Source: [Actinomadura] parvosata subsp. kistnae (GTDB lineage: Bacteria > Actinomycetota > Actinomycetes > Streptosporangiales > Streptosporangiaceae). Taken from it: 64,000 nt of DNA. Location of the stretch: positions 682,001 to 746,000 of the forward strand of contig NZ_OOHJ01000018.1 of assembly GCF_900323885.1 (NCBI RefSeq), read 5' to 3'. Both the position numbers and the translations under genes were made by a program. Each line of letters opens with the position of its first letter. Within the stretch, counting starts at the first letter, position 1. A model generated the notes under the pieces. That model made no database searches and was not told the DNA's origin. It was given only the letters and a program-made list of their open reading frames with translations. Below, in pieces: positions 61,403-64,000 of this stretch.

Positions 61403-64000
61403 CGCTGTGCTCCCTCGTCAGGTGCGTCGTCATGGCCGGGCCCCGCGCCCGGTGCGTCGTCATGGCCGGGCCCCGCACCCAGTGCGGCCTCCAGCTCGGC
61501 CAGCTGGTCCCCGGTGAGATCCACGAGCGGGGCGCCGGACGGCACGGCCGCCGCGCCGGGACCGGGTGCGGGCGGCGGTGGGGCCGCGTCGATCAGCGCG
61601 TCGATCAGCGCGGCGAGCCGCCTCGGAGTCTTCTCCTCGAACACCTGCCGGGGGCTGAGCGTCAGCCCCGAGCGGCGGGCCCGGGCGGCCAGCCGCATCG
61701 AGATGATCGAATCGCCGCCGAGGTCGAAGAAGTTGTCGTCCGCGCCGACCCGATCGACCCCGAGCGCCTCCGCGAACAGCTCACACAGCGCCCGCTCGGT
61801 CTCGGTGGCCGGCGCGCCCGCCGCTCGCTCCGCGTCCCCGCCTCCGGCGGCGAACTCCGGCTCGGGGAGAGCCTTGCGGTCCACCTTGCCGTTGGGGGTC
61901 AGGGGCAGGGCTTCGAGCACCATGATCACGGCCGGCACCATGTGCCCGGGCAGCCGGGCGGCGAGGTGCTCGCGCACCTCATCGGCGGTGATCCCGCCGG
62001 GAGCCGGGACCACATACCCAACCAGCCGTCCCCGCCACATCACCACGGCCGCCTGGGCGGCGTGGGGGTGCGCGGTGATGGCGGCCTCGATCTCTCCCGG
62101 CTCCACCCGGAACCCGCGGACCTTGACCTGCTCGTCGGCCCGGCCCACGAAGACCAGCTCACCGCCGGGCGTCCAGTACGCCAGGTCGCCCGTACGGTAT
62201 CTGCGCCGCCCGTCCGCGGCCGCCACGAACCGGGCGCTGGTCAGCCCCGGGCGGTTCAGATATCCGCGCGCCAGCCCCGCCCCGGCCACGTACAGCTCCC
62301 CGGTCACGCCGGGCGGCAGCGGCCGCAGGAACTGATCGAGCACCTCGCACCGGCCACCGGCGATGGGCGTGCCGATCGGCACCTCCGCCCCCGGCGCGAG
62401 CGGCCCGCTCATCGTCGAGCAGACGGTCGCCTCGCTCGGCCCGTAGGCGTTGACCATGCGATGCCGCGGGGAGAAGCGCTCCACCAGATCGGGCCCGCAC
62501 GCCTCGCCGGCCACCACGATCGTCTCCACCGTCTCGGGCAGGTCCTCCGCCACCGTGGCCAGCACGCTCGGTGGCACGGTGACGTGCGTGATCCCCCACC
62601 GGAGCAGGGTCTCGGCGAGCCCGGTCCTGGGCGGCAGCTCGTACCCGGGCAGCGCCACGACCGTGCCGCCCGACAGCAGCGCCATCAGCAGCTCCGACAT
62701 GACCGCGTCGAAGCCCAGCGCCGCCATCAGCAGCACGCGCGACGACGGAGTCACCCCGAAGCGGTCGATCTGCGCCGTCGCGAGATTCGCCAGGCCGGCG
62801 TGCGAGACCACGACGCCCTTCGGCAGCCCCGTCGAACCCGAGGTGTAGACCACGTAGGCGGCGTGCTCCGGCGTCACCTCCGGAAGCCGCGCCTCGCTGG
62901 TGAGGCCGTCCGCGACGCCCGCGTCGACGACCACCGTGTCGACGCCGGCGGGCACCCGGAACCGGGTCGCGGCGGAGCACACCACGACCGTGGGCGCCGA
63001 GTCGGACAACATCCAGCCGAGCCGTTCGGGCGGGTAGCTCGGCTCCAGCAGCACCGCCGCGCCGCCCGCCAGCGCCACGCCGAGCACCGCCGTGACCCAG
63101 GCGGCGCCGCGTTCCACCAGCACGCCGACGCGCCGCTCCGGCCCGGCGCCGCGCCGGACGAGATGCCTGGCCAGGCCGGTCGCCCGGGTCAGGAGCTCGG
63201 CGTAGGTCAGCTCTCCGTCGCCGTCGACCACCGCGACGGCCTCCGGCCGCTCCGTCGCGATCCGCCGGATCAGCTCGCCCAGCGGGGCCTCGCCCGCGGC
63301 CCGCGGGCCGCCCGAGGTCCAGGCGGGCTCCACGCCCGGCCCGTCCAGGCCGATCCGGCTCACCGTGCCGGCCGGATCGGCGGTCATCCGCTCCAGGACC
63401 CGCACCAGCGCCGCCATGACCAGCTCGGCCCGCTCCCGGCCGAACGCGTCCGGGCGGTAGATCAGGTCGCCGACCACCCGCCCGTCGTCGAAGGCGGCCA
63501 CCAGCGTCAGCGGGTAGTGCCCGGCGTCCTCCGGCACGCCGGCCGGCCGCATCGTCAGAGCGTCCGGTCCGGGCGAGTCCAGCGGCGGGCGGGGATAGTT
63601 CTCGTACACCACGGTGCTGTCGAAGCTCGCGCCGGGACCCGCGGTCCGCTGGATCTCGGCGAGCCCGAGATGCTGGTGCGGCATGAGGGCGATCTGCCGC
63701 TCCCGCACCTCCGTCAGCAGCCGCGCGACCGTGGTCGTGCCACGCAGCCGGACCCGCACCGGCACCATGGTGATGAACAGGCCCACCATGCGCTCCACCG
63801 CCGGCAGCTCCGCCGGGCGGCCGGCGGTCGTCATCCCGAACACCACGTCGGTGCGCCGGGTCAGCCGGGCCAGCACCAGCGCCCACGCCGCCTGGAGGAC
63901 GGTGTTCATCGTGACGCCCTGAGCCTGCGCGAGGCGGCTCATGGCGCCGGACAGCTCCCCGGTCAGCTCGTAGCGCAGCCGCTCGGGACGCGCCGCGACC
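61399..64000 (-). CDS. NRPS, module 6 C-A-T end (partial, 5' end outside window)
   Basis: At least 866 C-terminal residues. The end of a condensation domain (RRTDVVFGMTTAGRPAELPA) is followed by A (YTSGSTGLPKG, NAYGPSEAT, YRTGDLAYW) and T (LGGDSIISMRL). There is no epimerisation domain after T, so residue 6 stays L as in all glycopeptides. The specificity code by eye is D-A-S-T-V-A-A-V-C-K, the tyrosine/beta-hydroxytyrosine code of module 6. The C-terminal tail has a 10-residue duplicated unit (GPGHDDAPGA) and is probably the docking end to module 7. Modules 4-5 should lie beyond the right edge. Confidence 0.9.
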   Translation of the reverse strand, partial: VAARPERLRYELTGELSGAMSRLAQAQGVTMNTVLQAAWALVLARLTRRTDVVFGMTTAGRPAELPAVERMVGLFITMVPVRVRLRGTTTVARLLTEVRERQIALMPHQHLGLAEIQRTAGPGASFDSTVVYENYPRPPLDSPGPDALTMRPAGVPEDAGHYPLTLVAAFDDGRVVGDLIYRPDAFGRERAELVMAALVRVLERMTADPAGTVSRIGLDGPGVEPAWTSGGPRAAGEAPLGELIRRIATERPEAVAVVDGDGELTYAELLTRATGLARHLVRRGAGPERRVGVLVERGAAWVTAVLGVALAGGAAVLLEPSYPPERLGWMLSDSAPTVVVCSAATRFRVPAGVDTVVVDAGVADGLTSEARLPEVTPEHAAYVVYTSGSTGLPKGVVVSHAGLANLATAQIDRFGVTPSSRVLLMAALGFDAVMSELLMALLSGGTVVALPGYELPPRTGLAETLLRWGITHVTVPPSVLATVAEDLPETVETIVVAGEACGPDLVERFSPRHRMVNAYGPSEATVCSTMSGPLAPGAEVPIGTPIAGGRCEVLDQFLRPLPPGVTGELYVAGAGLARGYLNRPGLTSARFVAAADGRRRYRTGDLAYWTPGGELVFVGRADEQVKVRGFRVEPGEIEAAITAHPHAAQAAVVMWRGRLVGYVVPAPGGITADEVREHLAARLPGHMVPAVIMVLEALPLTPNGKVDRKALPEPEFAAGGGDAERAAGAPATETERALCELFAEALGVDRVGADDNFFDLGGDSIISMRLAARARRSGLTLSPRQVFEEKTPRRLAALIDALIDAAPPPPAPGPGAAAVPSGAPLVDLTGDQLAELEAALGAGPGHDDAPGAGPGHDDAPDEGAQR
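61421..61480. repeat. 30-bp tandem duplication in the module 6 docking tail
   Basis: Two 30-base copies (61421-61450 and 61451-61480) that differ at one position encode the repeated GPGHDDAPGA-type tail of the module 6 protein, just before its stop and the start of module 7. Confidence 0.85.

Noticed and set aside
1..64000. tRNA, rRNA, insertion sequences, integrase or attachment sites
   Set aside because: I looked for tRNA-like cloverleafs, transposase motifs and terminal inverted repeats and saw none that I can support. A tRNAscan or Infernal run would be decisive.

Overview
The window is about 72% G+C with strong GC3 bias, GTG/ATG starts preceded by GGAGG-type ribosome sites, and typical actinobacterial families (GPGG small membrane protein, DUF6458, DUF1876, DUF4429/SHOCT, large LuxR regulators, Ser/Thr kinases). 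It is chromosomal DNA from a filamentous actinomycete. A Streptosporangiaceae-type host such as Nonomuraea or Actinomadura is my guess from the gene content, not something the sequence proves.

Left part (1-39.2 kb), mostly housekeeping and accessory genes. It starts with a cut-off F420-dependent oxidoreductase, then a GPGG peptide, a PAS/SpoIIE phosphatase, a metallophosphoesterase, a BON protein, topoisomerase IB, an SDR, transketolase, a Lys-rich ChaB protein, a shikimate-kinase-like enzyme and a GNAT. Next come a pseudokinase/WD40 receptor-like protein, a frameshifted Ser/Thr kinase, metG, a hydroxyacid dehydrogenase and a large LuxR regulator. That regulator diverges from a two-gene operon: an unrecognised hydrophobic-repeat protein and a clostripain-type peptidase. 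After a winged-helix protein, a sugar kinase, a catalase and DUF1876 comes a FadR-controlled oligopeptide-type ABC operon that ends in a DapA-family aldolase gene; its second permease is fused to an ATPase. HD-domain, DUF4429 and small secreted proteins close the region.

Right part (39.4-64 kb), a glycopeptide-antibiotic-family gene cluster that runs off the right edge. It holds a LuxR and a StrR-type regulator, 4-hydroxyphenylglycine supply (hmaS, hmo, hpgT), 3,5-dihydroxyphenylglycine supply (dpgA-D), an FAD halogenase, a cation/proton antiporter, two Oxy-type P450s, an MbtH protein and the last two NRPS modules. Module 6 reads as tyrosine/beta-hydroxytyrosine. Module 7 (C-A-T-X-TE) reads by eye as 4-hydroxyphenylglycine. 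Only two P450s and no glycosyltransferase are visible, which resembles type V peptides (complestatin/kistamicin/corbomycin group) more than vancomycin. A perfect StrR-family box (GTCCAA-N17-TTGGAC) lies before the P450 genes. A second, different inverted repeat (GTCAA-N10-TTGAC) lies upstream of both precursor-supply operons.

Three genes (the Ser/Thr kinase, dpgA and NRPS module 7) each carry a one-base frameshift. In all three the break is at the two-base apex of a GC-rich inverted repeat, and one extra G on the coding strand restores the frame. This looks like a systematic sequencing or consensus artefact, so the genes are probably intact in the organism.
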